Shown here: piece by piece, positions 17,323 through 27,400 of the stretch
Numbering within the stretch: the stretch's first letter is position 1
How the letters are laid out: the number at the start of each line of letters is the position of its first letter
Origin: Pyrenophora tritici-repentis
Lineage: Eukaryota > Ascomycota > Dothideomycetes > Pleosporales > Pleosporaceae
NCBI RefSeq assembly: GCF_003171515.1
Contig: NW_027093983.1
Span: 62,001 to 126,000, forward strand
DNA: 64,000 bases
Direction: 5' to 3'
Notes under the pieces: model-generated
The model's input: the letters and a program-made list of their open reading frames with translations, nothing else
The model's database searches: none
Told to the model about the DNA's origin: nothing
Made by a program: the position numbers and the translations under genes

Positions 17323-20300
17323 TTAATTTTTTTCCTTTAAAGTGATCACAATACAACCAACCATCGCCAGTAACAATATAATGGATGTAATTATTAATCA
17401 TATAGAATAATTACCATACAGTATATTTCCTATACTTGTTATATGAGAAGTTTCTGCTAAATATCCATCTCATGACACAGATGTAACATTCGTTAATTTT
17501 TTTTTAATGCTAAAATGATATAGTAAATTATTAGTCATTACCATATATGGTAAAACATTATTAACAAAATAATTAAAGAAACTACCTACTAATATAGCTA
17601 AAGGTATACTATTAATACTATCTATTAATAGTTCAGATATTCTAACATTTATTAACATTAATATAAATAAAAATAAAATAGATCAGTTCTAATTAAAATT
17701 AAGCTACCATCTTTTTCTTTTTTTTTGTGGGCATTTTGGCCAACTTTTTTTTTGCCTGGGTTTTTGGGGGCATTTTTTCTGCGACTTTTTGGTTTTCTTT
17801 TGCAGTGTTTAGTAGTTGAACGGGGTTTTTTGGGGGTGATTTATCTCAGATAAATCACCCCCAAAAAACCCAGGCGAAAAGAAAAAAAAAGTTGGCCAAA
17901 ATGAAAAAAAAAAACCCCGTAAAAAGCTGCAAAAGAAAAAAAAAGTCCCAAAATGCCCCAAAAAAAGTTCACACTATAAAGGAGTTACTATCATCGTAGG
18001 TATGATTATACAACTGTGTGTAGCTTACTGTATTGTCTTTCCTCCTTACGATTTCACACTCGTATTAGAACCCGACTGTACATTTGAACAGGTTTTGCAA
18101 CCTAGCCCCGGTGACCCAGTCTGTAGCGACATTTTCAACTGCCGACGGTCTTTAATCAAGATATCCTTGACCGTTTTCACCCAATTTTTCTACAAGTATA
18201 GAACTGTACGGTTGTAACCTTCTTTTAGTTCCTATGCTTTTAATTCTTTTAATTTTTATTCCTTTCTCTTTTTTTTTTTTTTCATCTTTTCTGGTTTTTT
18301 TTTGGGTTATTTATCGCAGATAAATAACCCAAAAAAAACGAAAAGATGAAAAAAAAGGAGCAAATAGTAAAAGGCTCACCATTGTATTCCAAAACCAAAG
18401 AGCCTTTCGCCTACACGGAGCGGATTACTCAGGATAAAATACAGGTATTCTTCTAACCTTATTACCCTTTATTTCGGCGTATTGTCCCTTTGAGTATAAG
18501 TCTTCCGATTCTAAATGCCTTCCTACCGTTCTAAAATTCACATCTAAAATTTCAGCCGCCTCATTTAAAGTAGACGCTCATAATATTTCTCCTGAATCTT
18601 TAGTTATTTCATAAATACAATTAGTTCAACGTATATTCACCGCTTTTCCTGTTACAACATCTAATGGACGACCATCGTCCATATGTCTAATAGTTGGTTT
18701 TGCTTTTATTATTTTATCTAAAATTTCCTCAGGTAAACCGTTAACTTTTTTTAAGTCTGAGTTTGTAGTTAATCTATAGTTATTCATAGAATACGATAAT
18801 TTTAAGATTAACGGTTTTATTTCCTCTCTTCTATAAGTTCCATTATACACAGCTGTGCATATAATTTTAAAATCATAAAAATCTTTACCTTTTTTAGTAA
18901 TAAACCGCATATTTTCTAAATAAGGTATTAAATAATTAACTAAGATATTAGTATTTCTAATCGTAACTACTGCTAGCGGTTTGCTGTTCTTTACAGCTTT
19001 ACCTCTTTTAATAGTTATGGCTGATGAACATTTTAATTTAAACATAGAATACTTATCAAACCCTAAGTTATTTTCTAAAAATTCTTTTATTTTTTCCACT
19101 ACAGGTAGTTGTGTTTCAGATTGTGTAATTGAAAAAGCAGGTTCAAATTCAGCTCTAGTTAAATAAAATGAACCTTCCCCCTCAATAAACCCTAGTAATC
19201 AAGGACGAGATATTACTATTTTATGATCTAATGGTAAACTAAAATGAATCCGAGACTTGTTCATCCCCTTTTTTAATTCTAGTATTTGATCTATTAAGGT
19301 TTGGTTATCTTTAATTGTTTTATCTCTACCCTTATATAAATTAAAAGCTTTTTTAAAATCTAAATAATCAAGGTACTTAGTAGTATTTAGGTTATATTCA
19401 TCAAATATAGCTATTAATTTATAAATATCTTTTGGATGTGTTACCGTAAATTTACAACTATGACCATACACTGCTATATCATTACCTATGTTTAATTTAC
19501 TTTTTATGAATTTTAAAGCATCTATGTCATCAACATGTAACTCAATCAAAAATCTGAAAGTAATAGATAAAATTTTATCCGTTTTATCCTTATATAGGAC
19601 TATACTGAAATTAGATTCTGCATCTGAGAATCCAACAAATCATTTAATAAATTCTTCTGAGTGGTTGCTGAACGACTTTTGAGAGAAGTGTGATTTCCTT
19701 TGCTTTATTTTTTTTCGACGTAATTTCGAAAATTCGAAATAACTAGCCAAAAAAATTAGGCGAAGGCTAACCGTGTAAAAAAAAAAAATAAAAATAAAAT
19801 CTAAATATAATGGATCTTTTATAATATGTAAGAAGATTTTAGTTTTTATTTTTTTTTTAACCCGTTTAAACTTTAAAGCCGAAGGAAGTTTATTTTTGTA
19901 GAACATGGTTTTAAATAAAAAATTTTTTATAATTAAAAGTACCTTGTAGAGTGGGATTCTAACCCACGCAGCCCATTTAGATCTAAGTGATCTAACCTTA
20001 CGGTTTTTAACTGCCCCTATGTACACCAAAAGGTATGCTAACCCTATAAAGTTTAATCCTGTTAAAATTAAATAACCAGATATACATAAAAATAAACCTA
20101 TTAAAAATAAAACAGATACAATCACAAATTAAAGATGCCTCCTGTACAATATTCAAATATACATTCCTCTTTATAGGCTAAGCCACTAAGCATCCCTTTT
20201 ATATTACCCACACACACAAAACACATAGTTTAATCTGTTGTACCTGGATCGGTATCTTGTGAAGGTGTGTTCTTTCTTCCACTGTTCATTAATACTTGTA

Positions 20301-21675
20301 TCTCACGTAGTTTATTTAACCCCTTTTCTGTTAAATGGAGTTTTTTTTCCATAATTTCTACAGCCTGCATAAAATATAAAAAATCTAAATGTTTATAACC
20401 TACTATGGGATGATGTAAATGTAATAGGGGTAATAATTTTTAAATCCGAAAATTTAGTAACTATGAAATCTATCCCTTCTCTATTAACAGCTGTATAACC
20501 ACATCCCAAATATTTGGCGACAAAATATTCAAATAACTCTTTATCTCTTATGTGTTGACTTAGTACAAATCTTAACTGTACTTGATACCCTATTTTTACA
20601 GATGTAGATGGATGTACACTTATGATAAAACAACCTTCCGCTGATATAAACCCTGCTAATCAACAGGGATCTATTATTAAATCTGGAGATAAAGTTAAAT
20701 CAGATATTTCTAGTTCATTTTGGACTTTTTTTTTAATATATCCTGGTATATTAAAAAGTTCCCCTCGTCTTCTTTTTGCATTTTTTTTCTTTTTTTTTTT
20801 TTTTGGCCAAAAAAAAAGAACATATCATCAAATATAAAAAAAAAGAGGGGAATTTTTTTTTTTCTTTTGCCATGTTTCGAGTGGATCGGGTTTTTTTGGG
20901 GGTTATTTATCTGCGATAAATAACCCCCCAAAAACCCGGCGAAAAATAAGGTAAATCCTGTAATGAATAAAGGATTTTAAGGGTGTATGTAGACTACTTA
21001 AATACTTCGTATAACAGGGTCTTGTTAAGAGATCATTTAATGGGTGTGGCCGGGTTACACCGGATTGTAACAGAATATTGTTGTGATTAGAGGAGAAGGA
21101 TAAATCTTTTGAATCTAAACCAAAATAAGTTGTAAGTAGGTTTAGATTCGTATTCATTATATCCACATCTTTTTTAATATGTAGAGTATACCTTAAGTAG
21201 TAATATTATTTACTCTATTACTACCAACTATCGTCTACTCGTTGCTCTTTTACAGTACCAGGTTTAAAGCTTGTAGGTTTATATAAACCTGATACTGATT
21301 TAGATCCGCGATTGCCTATTTCTCCTTTTCTATTTGGACCCCCTTTTTTTTTAATCGTACGAATGAACGGATTTGACTAGTCAAATCGTAGATTCCGTAA
21401 TTAAAAAAAGAGGGGACAATTATTATAGATAGGATCATCTTCTGACTTATTACCTTACCTGAGTAACTACTTCAGCCACATATAATTTTTCAACTACAGC
21501 TTGGTATCAAAAAGCTTTAAGGTGTCCCCGGAGTTTGATAGTTTGATCCCAATGTGTTTTCAGGATTTTTACTAATAATAACTAATATACCTAATAAGAT
21601 AGCAATAATGTACAGTAAATCTAAATTAACTACTTTATAACCACTAAATGTCATTTCATTAACTATATACAACAT
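17323..21675 (-). CDS. nad6: NADH dehydrogenase subunit 6, three exons
   Basis: Membrane subunit of complex I (proton pumping arm, inner membrane). Exon 1 is about 21562-21675, from MLYIVNEMTFSGYK or the internal Met to LGILVIISKNP. Exon 2 is about 20010-20122, SVLFLIGLFLCISGYLILTG through LAYLLVYIGAV. Exon 3 is about 17323-17682, SILFLFILMLINVRISELL through SHITSIGNILYGNYSMWLII and TSIILLLAMVGCIVITLKEK, stop TAA. The C-terminal exon needs TGA as Trp. Two group I introns separate the exons: intron 1 has the AAACTCCGGGGACACC core motif near 21530, and intron 2 has an ORF fused to exon 2. Of the two possible starts I took the upstream ATG; the second is at 21652-21654. Confidence 0.9.
17705..17965. 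repeat. Nested composite palindrome in nad6 intron 2
   Basis: The longest hairpin block here. An outer pair matches GGGCATTTTGG with CCAAAATGCCCC. Inside are GGCCAACTTTTTTTTTGCC/AAAGTTGGCCAAAAT arms, an H4-type CTTTTGCAGTGTTTAGTAGT, and a central H1-like TGATTTATCTCAGATAAATCA flanked by GGGTTTTTTGGGGG and CCCCCAAAAAACCC. It looks like elements inserted into one another. Confidence 0.8.
18260..18360. repeat. H1 palindromic element
   Basis: TTTTTTTTTTTTCATCTTTTC, apex TTATTTATCGCAGATAAATAA, return CGAAAAGATGAAAAAAAAGG. It is nearly identical in design to the copy at 10090-10175. It lies between the intron core and the intron ORF of nad6 intron 2. Confidence 0.8.
18425..20009 (-). CDS. LAGLIDADG endonuclease fused to nad6 exon 2
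   Basis: Open in frame with nad6 exon 2 (YIGAV then NRKVRSLRSKWAAW), as in many fungal intron ORFs made by processing of an exon fusion. Two LAGLIDADG motifs: [12 protein letters not shown] at about 19640 and LLGFIEGEGSFY at about 19180, each followed by the usual alpha-beta domain ([35 protein letters not shown]). The C-terminus carries a DNA-binding tail (IYEITKDSGEIL, LNEAAEILDVNFRTVGRHLE). Stop TAA at 18425. It is a clear paralogue of the cox3 intron 3 ORF at 39963-41499. A poly-A/T-rich segment (about 19690-19860) encodes a lysine/phenylalanine-rich stretch that may be a hairpin insertion. The intron core lies 3' of the ORF, near 18050-18220. Confidence 0.82.
20230..20700 (-). pseudogene. 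LAGLIDADG remnant in nad6 intron 1
   Basis: Only the C-terminal half of a two-domain enzyme is readable: LAGFISAEGCFIISVHPS, RFVLSQHIRDKELFEYFV, then a frameshift near SDLKIITPI. It continues as PIVGYKHLDFLYFMQAVEI, HLTEKGLNKLREIQVLMNSG to a TAA. The N-terminal half is absent: hairpins occupy 20705-20945 directly upstream. Confidence 0.7.
20705..20945. repeat. Palindromic elements in nad6 intron 1
   Basis: A TTTTTTTTAATATATCCTGG...TATATTAAAAAG hairpin, an H3-like CCCCTCGTCTTCTTTTTGC arm answered by AAAAAAAAGAGGGGAA, then a complete H1 element at about 20855-20946 with apex TTATTTATCTGCGATAAATAA. Confidence 0.8.
21336..21418. repeat. H2-type palindromic element
   Basis: TTTGGACCCCCTTTTTTTTT, inner ATTTGACTAGTCAAAT palindrome, return AATTAAAAAAAGAGGGGAC. 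It lies within nad6 intron 1, close to the R motif. The span 21676-21970 (5' of nad6) has a short direct repeat AAGTAAAAA(A/G)TATRCCTAGTC and otherwise nothing recognisable. Confidence 0.7.
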
Positions 21676-21970
21676 ATAAAATTATTCTTTTACCCTTTTC
21701 ATAACTATTCTATAGCTATTCTATAAGTAAAAATATGCCTAGTCTATATTACGATTATATAAGTAAAAAGTATACCTAGTCTATATTACTATTATAATAG
21801 CCATTCACAAATGATCATGCATATATAAATATGAGGTATAAGCTGCCCTTTATAATCATTTGTATCATTGTTTGAAATAATAATGTGTTAAGTAATTATA
21901 CTCAAAAAGCCAAAGGCTCTTGGAATTAACTTAACCTGCAAAATAGTAGGCATAAACTCTCTATTTTTGC

Positions 21971-22043
21971 AAGCCTTTAAAATGAATCGAACATTTATCA
22001 GAATATTAACAGTATTCCGCTCTACCATTGAGCTATAAAAGCT
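21971..22043 (-). tRNA. trnN: tRNA-Asn (GUU)
   Basis: Acceptor AGCTTTT/AAAGGCT, D arm GCTCAATGGTAGAGC, anticodon stem GAATA/TATTC with loop CTGTTAA. Confidence 0.9.
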
Positions 22044-22120
22044 ATTAAATAATGTAATGTATAAAATTAACTATTTAAGAATTATATTTATAATACAATA
22101 TAAACATTTAATTATATTTT

Positions 22121-22203
22121 AGGAGACAAGAGATTCGAACTCTTAAAAGCGTAATACTATTGAGTTTACAGCTCAACCCTTCTTACCAATAAAGGAACTC
22201 TCC
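22121..22203 (-). tRNA. trnY: tRNA-Tyr (GUA)
   Basis: Anticodon stem TTGAG/CTCAA with loop CTGTAAA, long variable arm AGTATTACGCTTT, T arm AAGAG-TTCGAAT-CTCTT. The last two acceptor pairs are weak. Confidence 0.9.
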
Positions 22204-22206
22204 TTT

Positions 22207-22303
22207 CGGTTTGGACCCCCTCTCTCTTCCTCTTTTTTTTCTTTTGCCTAGATCCACTACTAAACACTGCAAAAGAAAAAAAAAGAGAGAGGGGGGGCCT
22301 AAA
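22207..22303. repeat. H2 palindrome nested with an H4 hairpin
   Basis: Outer arms GGACCCCCTCTCTCTTCC and AGAGAGAGGGGGGGCC. The interior CTTTTGCCTAGATCC...GCAAAAGAAAAAA is of the H4 type seen at 52120-52175 and 54385-54441. Confidence 0.8.
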
Positions 22304-22329
22304 AATATTAGACATAAAAAGTCATACGC

Positions 22330-22440
22330 AGCCCCCTTCTTCTTTTCTTACTTTTTGAAAAATCAAATATATATCAAAAAAAAGTTACCCTCCAACGACT
22401 TCGTAGTTGGGGGTTGCAGGCGCAAGAAGACGCCGGGGCT
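22330..22440. repeat. GC cluster copy e with flanking poly-T arms
   Basis: CTTCTTCTTTTCTTACTTTT, then TACCCTCCAACGACTTCG and TAGTTGGGGGTTGCAGGCGC, then AAGAAGACGCCGG. There is no recognisable gene around it. Confidence 0.8.
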
Positions 22441-22507
22441 AACCTTTAAAGTCTTAGTGTAGAGGTCTTATCCCTTTTAACTTGACGAGGTTTTTCGTGT
22501 ACCTTTT

Positions 22508-22588
22508 ATCCGAAGAACGACTTGAACGTTCACGACATAACGTCAACAAAGCTTAAATTTGTCCTGTCTACCAATTCCAGCACTCGGA
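22508..22588 (-). tRNA. trnL: tRNA-Leu (UAA)
   Basis: Acceptor TCCGAGT/CTTCGGA, D arm TGGAATTGGTAGACA, anticodon stem ACAAA/TTTGT with loop TTTAAGC, variable arm TGACGTTATGTCG, T arm AACG-TTCAAGT-CGTT. Confidence 0.92.
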
Positions 22589-22829
22589 TTTTTAAGGGGG
22601 TTCTGGGTCCAAAAGGACCCGGATACATAGCCGAACCCCACACTTTTTTTTTTTTAGTGATTTTTTCATTAGTGTAAATAATGTTTTCCATTTTAAATTT
22701 GTTTATGTTTTTCATAATTTTTATTTTACTATATATATAGTTCTTAATCATTCTTCATAAAAAGTCGTCTAGGTTTATTGTGTTCAGCCGTCGAAAGTCA
22801 AATGTATAACGAAGGTTAAAGGCCCCCAT

Positions 22830-23370
22830 AAAGGAAATGACCACTGTTAAATCACTTCTAAAGAAAGGTCCAATAAAAGATTCAAGTAGGCCTAATCTAA
22901 TATGTCTAGCAGGAATCCTTTTGTTTCCTTTTCAAATAACATTGACAAGGTGTTCCTATTTCCATCGGGAAATCCTTATGGATTTCCTAAAGGGGAAATC
23001 CCCACAGTGGATTAGTGAACCTTTCCCCAAGCTGGATAACGCTGAGTTAAACGTCGAACTATTTCGATTGCTGGCTCTTAAGTTTAAGGAGATTTACGTC
23101 CTCAATCCATAACCGACCGTAGCGTTAAAAAGTTCGTGGTGACCTAACCGCAGGGCCAGCCGCCTTAAAGGCGTCGCCCGGACCTATTTCAATTAAATAA
23201 CTCTCTTACGACTACTCCCTCTGTTGAGGTTCCCTTCAGGCCTAGTGGAATGGTCTAAGCCCTAATACTTCATGAGTAATTAGGTCTTCGACCAGAGCTT
23301 ATTCACCAACTTATAATGAATTACAACTCGTTTGTTCTTCCATTGCAATTCGTATTTACTTATTTCATAC
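22830..23370 (-). other. Unidentified structured segment, copy A
   Basis: Richer in G+C than the surroundings and full of local inverted repeats (GGTCGAAGACC; GACGCCTTTAAGGCGGC; GGGGAAATCC/GGATTTCCCC). No coding sequence is convincing. Part of it is repeated at about 48290-48640. Shared words on the minus strand are ACAAACGAG, AGTTGGTGAAT(A/G)AGCTC, GCCAGCAATCGA and CAGCGTTA(T/C)CCAGCTTG. Both copies lie near a tRNA-His-like gene. It could be an intron relic or a structural RNA; I found no convincing RNase P or group II signature. Confidence 0.45.
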
Positions 23371-23553
23371 TTAATACTGGTTATAAAGGCCAAAGACACT
23401 TTCTAAGTAATTTAGAGCTAACCCTTGTTTGAGTAGGTTGTCACGTCTTGAAGAAATGGTTTTAGAGAAATGAGAATAGAAAAAATTAGATTTGTCTCGC
23501 CTTGAAGTAATAGAATTAGATAAAATTATAAATGTTTTTATTGTTTTTTGCAT
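23371..23553 (-). other. Short ORF related to the start of the 16 kb ORF
   Basis: About 60 codons directly 3' of the tRNA-His-like gene. The segment ILSNSITSRRDKS is almost identical to the N-terminal LLSNSITSRRDKS of the decayed ORF at 13737-16464. A second ISSRRD repeat lies inside this ORF. Either it is a fragment of the same mobile gene or it reflects a small dispersed repeat that happens to be open. Confidence 0.35.
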
Positions 23554-23554
23554 G

Positions 23555-23626
23555 TAAGAGCTAAGGGATTTGCACCCTTAAACTGGTTAGCCACACCTAA
23601 CCTATTCCAGACTAAACCGAGCTCTT
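23555..23626 (-). tRNA. trnH: tRNA-His-like (GUG), copy 1
   Basis: Acceptor AAGAGCT/AGCTCTT and T arm AAGGG-TGCAAAT-CCCTT are perfect. The anticodon arm is GGTTA/TAACC around GGTGTGGC, an 8-base loop containing GTG. The D arm is atypical. A relative with the same loop is at 46989-47057. The His assignment rests on the GTG alone. Confidence 0.55.
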
Positions 23627-23988
23627 TTTTTGGGTGTATCGTTAATTTTAATTTATCCCGGGCTAGTTCCCCAACCCGAACCGTATTTCGACTTAACACC
23701 AATTAGAGTCACGCATACGAAGATATTTCTGCCAAAAGATCTAAACCTGTACATTTAGACTAGCAATCCGCAGCCACCAAACTTATTGCACATACTCCTT
23801 TCAGCGCCTGACGAGTGGTTAGTACCTATCTGAGATAAAATTCACCGTGATGTGATTACTCACGATTACTAGTAATTCCTTTTTCATGTAGTCGAATTTC
23901 AGACTACAATCCATACTTTATCCTGTTTTGGGGATTAGCTCCAATTCGCATTATTGCATCCCTTTGTAAAGGCATATGTGGCACGTCT

Positions 23989-25426
23989 ATCATGGAAATC
24001 AAATTTAACATAGTAATTATTAAGATTATAATTATTTATCATTTTCTATTTAAGTTTATGTTATTCGCAATCTCTGTAATTTTATTTAAACCCTCTTTAC
24101 TTAAATGTTCTTTATTTTTTACTAATTCAGCCACATTACATCAATCATTGAAATCTAAAGCCTTTACACCTTTTATACCCTCCAACGACTACGTAGTTGG
24201 GGGTTGCAGGGGCAAGGGTATTCTTTAAAAAAAGGTATGATTTTATTATCTATGTCTGAGTTATTTCTAAATTGCAATAAGCAAGTTTGGTTCTTTTCAG
24301 AACATTGAATGGACATTTCTTTATTGGAAGCAGTTACATGGGAATTGTATAAACTAAAATACTTTGCGATTCCCTCTAAAAGAGTAGTTTCTCTAATATG
24401 TAAACAAGTGTCAAAGCATAACCTAACTCTTTTACCAATTTTGCTGGTAGAATTTTCTATAGAAACCCTAAACGAAGAATCTCCAGTAGCAAACCCAGAA
24501 ATTCATAAAGGATTAGGTATATCATTAAAAACATACTCTTTTCTAGTTACAGGTAGGACTAAAGGGAAAGCTTCCTTTAATTCAGGAGATAAACCTTTAT
24601 TAAGTGAAGCACGTAAATCTAATATTCTTTTAAAACCATCCGACGTTAAATGCTCTTTCTTTTTAATTATGTTAAAACATTGTTCAAACAATAGGAAATC
24701 AGAATATTTGGCACTAACTAACGGGTAATTTTTAAAATGATCTATGATTGTTTGTAACTCTTTAATATCACTAACTCTAAATAGAACCGTGTTTTCATTG
24801 TTTTTACGAAGAGTACCGACTCCAAAAGTTTTATGAATTTGTTCCAATAATAAAACATCTTTAACATGGATGTGAATAGAAAAGTACGCCGAAACTCTTC
24901 ATTTAAACTTACTTTTCTCATCTCTATAAATAGAAATAATGAAAGAACCTTCAGCATCTGAAAAACCTGTTAGAAATCAAGGATCTAGGTTACATTTTGC
25001 TAAAGTATTATAATTTTTACTTAATGACACCTTAGTAAGGATTTTGATCTTACTACTTTCAATTGTATTTGAAAATAGGCCTACGTTATTAAAACTTCGG
25101 CAACCTCTCTCAAGGCCTATTAGTGTATACCTTAAACTTCTTTTTATATTTATTGGATTGGCTTTTATAAAAAGAGGTCAACTACCGTCTACTCGTTGCT
25201 CTTTTACAGAGTTTAACACAAGATCTTTCTTATGATCTAATTTAAACTCTGATTTAGATACGCGATTATCCATTTCATTTTCATTCATCTTCTGGCTTAT
25301 TACCGTACCTGAGTAATTAGTTCAGCCACTTGTAGACTTTCGACTACAGCTTGGTACCAGAAGCTTTAGGAGGTCCCCGTAATTTGATAGTTTTAGCCAA
25401 TCTAGTGTATTCCTACAACACTTATC
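23989..25426 (-). other. Group I intron in rns (about position 1224)
   Basis: Core AAATTACGGGGACCTCC near 25375, R as AGAGCAACGAGTAGACGG near 25190, S as AAGGTATACACTAAT near 25120. The LAGLIDADG ORF lies 3' of S. The class matches the nad5 introns with the same R and S words. Confidence 0.75.
24036..25060 (-). pseudogene. LAGLIDADG endonuclease of the rns intron, hit by a GC cluster
   Basis: Two-domain enzyme in code 4: [18 protein letters not shown], then SIHIHVKDVLLLEQIHKTFG and LFRVSDIKELQTIIDHF, linker, second motif ISGFATGDSSFRVS, LCFDTCLHIRETTLLEG, and DIDNKIIPFFK. Here GC cluster copy f (24176-24216) intervenes and shifts the frame. Beyond it the normal C-terminus [17 protein letters not shown] and HLSKEGLNKITEI continues to a stop at 24036. 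Both catalytic Asp positions are kept, but the last ~60 residues cannot be made without a frame change. Confidence 0.78.
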
Positions 25427-26911
25427 AGCCCACAATATTAAGGCCATGATGACTTGTCTTAGTCCCTATTATCACATCCAATTGTAAGCGGAGAGCTGCT
25501 TTATTGTAATAAATAAAACAAGGGTTTACGTTAATTTAATGGACCTAACCAAATCTCACGACATTAACTGAAGACAGCCATGCAACGCATGTGGTCTAAA
25601 ACTTTATAACCTAGGGTTAACTAGCCCTAGGCTAACAATATTTTAGGTCATTCAAATTGTGGTAAGGTTATTCGCGGATCATCGAATTAAATAACATACT
25701 TCACTACTGGTTTCAGAAACGGTCTAATGATTTCAGTTCCTGCGTTGCCACATTACTCTTGAGGTGGAGTGCTTCCACTTTCATTTATAGTTCCGCCTTA
25801 AAGCCAACCTATGGCACTCATCATTGTCTGCCCAGGTTACGGGGGTATCTAATCCTCTTCACTATCTGAGCCTTCGTCCCTCAACGTCAGTTATAGCACA
25901 TTGCTTTTTTCCTCTTTTATATAAAATTTGTCGAGAGATCCCTTTTTAAAAGGACATCGCTTTTTTCACATCGCTTTTTTTCCTCCTTTAAATAAAATAT
26001 ATATGAGAAATTTCTTCTAATTTAGAAATAGCAAGTACATGTACATAGAGGTTTGCCTTCGCCGTTATCAGTCCTATTGGTATCAACAAATTTCATCTCT
26101 CCTCCAACAATTCCGACATATTCCTCTCACATATCAAACTCAAGTGTACCAGGTACTTATTTAAGCCATTGCACACCGTCTAGGTACCCTATATACCTGT
26201 TAAAGATGAATAACACTCGTCTCCCTTGTCTTACCGCGACTGCTGGCACAAGATTTGGTCGAGACCTATGGATATAAAGTTTTCATAATAAGCTTTATCC
26301 AGAACTTTATAAGACCTAGTCAAGCAAGTTAATAAACTTATTATATTAACTCTCATTCCTGCAAGTTGCTGGTTCAGCCGTTAGGCCATTGACCAAAATT
26401 CCTCACTGCTGTACTACACGCACTGGGGTTTTTTCAGACCCAGTGTGGTCAATAGACCTCTCAGTCTTGACTACGGACATAAGCTAAATATGCCATTACC
26501 ATACTTACTACTTATCCGATGGTTATTAATAATCAACTAAGAGCGAAATACTATTTCTTTTAAACACATTTATTTTTAATATTATTAACCTTTATATCTA
26601 AACTTTTCAATATAATCGACCATCGGGTGATTAGATATAGTATTAATAAATTATAATAAATTGTTATTATAAGGGATTTATTTTGCCTTACTCTTAGGTA
26701 GCCATAATACCACTTACTCACCTGTACACCACTTCAATATACATAATTTATACAAATTAAATATTGACGTTCGATTAGCATGTGTCAAGCATTTACATAG
26801 CGTTCACTCAGAGCCATCATCAAACTCAAATAAAAATCCCAAAATGTAAAGTACTATTTATTATCTAACTAAACAATATAGTAAATTAAAACCTATTCGT
26901 TCTAACTATCT

Positions 26912-26976
26912 TTGTTATCTAAGACTCGAACTTAGATTAGGATATTAGGAATATATTGTTCTACCATTAATAAGAA
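26912..26976 (-). pseudogene. tRNA-Arg unit 1 of tandem array, truncated
   Basis: Same T arm (TCTAAG-TTCGAGT-CTTAGA) and anticodon region (TATTCCTAATATCC) as its neighbours. It lacks five bases of the D arm and has a changed acceptor (ATAACAA in place of ATAAGAA). Probably inactive. Confidence 0.75.
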
Positions 26977-27030
26977 TTTTTTAAATAAATCTATCTTATT
27001 AAATGAATAGCTATTACTATAGAAATCGTT

Positions 27031-27101
27031 ATTCTTATCTAAGACTCGAACTTAGATTCAGATATTAGAAGTATCTTGTTCTACCATTAAACTAATAAGA
27101 A
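27031..27101 (-). tRNA. trnR: tRNA-Arg (UCU), unit 2
   Basis: Acceptor TTCTTAT/ATAAGAA, D arm GTTTAATGGTAGAAC, perfect anticodon stem AGATA/TATCT with loop CTTCTAA (TCT), T arm CTAAG-TTCGAGT-CTTAG. It has the best fold of the four, so it is likely the functional gene. Confidence 0.88.
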
Positions 27102-27161
27102 TTTTTTTGGAATAAATCTAGCTATCTTATTAAATGAATAGCTATTACTATAGAAATCGTT

Positions 27162-27232
27162 ATTCTTATCTAAGACTCGAACTTAGATTAGGATATTAGG
27201 AATATCTTGTTCTACCATTAAACTAATAAGAA
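27162..27232 (-). tRNA. tRNA-Arg-like (CCU), unit 3
   Basis: Same body as unit 2, but the anticodon loop reads TTCCTAA, giving CCU, with stem GATA/TATC. A CCU tRNA would read AGG only. Whether it is expressed is unknown. Confidence 0.6.
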
Positions 27233-27293
27233 TTTTTTTTGGAATAAATCTAGCTATCTTATTAAATGAATAGCTATTACTATAGAAATCGTT

Positions 27294-27364
27294 ATTCTTA
27301 TCTAAGACTCGAACTTAGATTAGGGTATTAGAACTATCTTGTTCTACCATTAAACTACTAAGAA
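27294..27364 (-). tRNA. tRNA-Arg-like (UCU), unit 4
   Basis: Loop GTTCTAA (TCT) on a weakened stem GATA/TACC, acceptor TTCTTAG/ATAAGAA with a mismatch. Spacing between the units is 119-132 bases and the spacers are nearly identical (ATAAATCTAGCTATCTTATT, GAATAGCTATTACTATAGAA). Confidence 0.6.
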
Positions 27365-27400
27365 TCTTTCTTATTATCTCATAAAAGTATTATAAAATGT

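Larger units (their letters stand above)
23645..26840 (-). rRNA. rns: Small subunit ribosomal RNA with one intron
   Basis: The plus strand shows antisense 16S landmarks. CAGAGCCATCATCAAACTC (5' end, complement of the universal GAGTTTGAT site) is at about 26811. GGGGGTATCTAATCC (position 800 region) is at about 25841, and TAAGGCCATGATGACTTG is near 25440. GATTACTAGTAATTCC is at 23866 and TTTCGACTTAACACC at about 23687 (3' minor domain). The two exons are about 25427-26840 and 23645-23988, split after GGGCT at about E. coli position 1224. It lies between the tRNA-Arg array and tRNA-His. Confidence 0.92.

Noticed and set aside
22837..23112. Plus-strand ORF of 91 codons
   Set aside because: Low similarity to any protein pattern, and it lies in the duplicated structured segment; copy B does not keep the frame.
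22830..23370. Mitochondrial RNase P RNA (rnpB)
   Set aside because: I could not find the conserved P4 pair in either copy; a covariance-model search would decide.
26912..27364. CRISPR array
   Set aside because: The regular repeats are tRNA genes with nearly identical spacers, not unique spacers.
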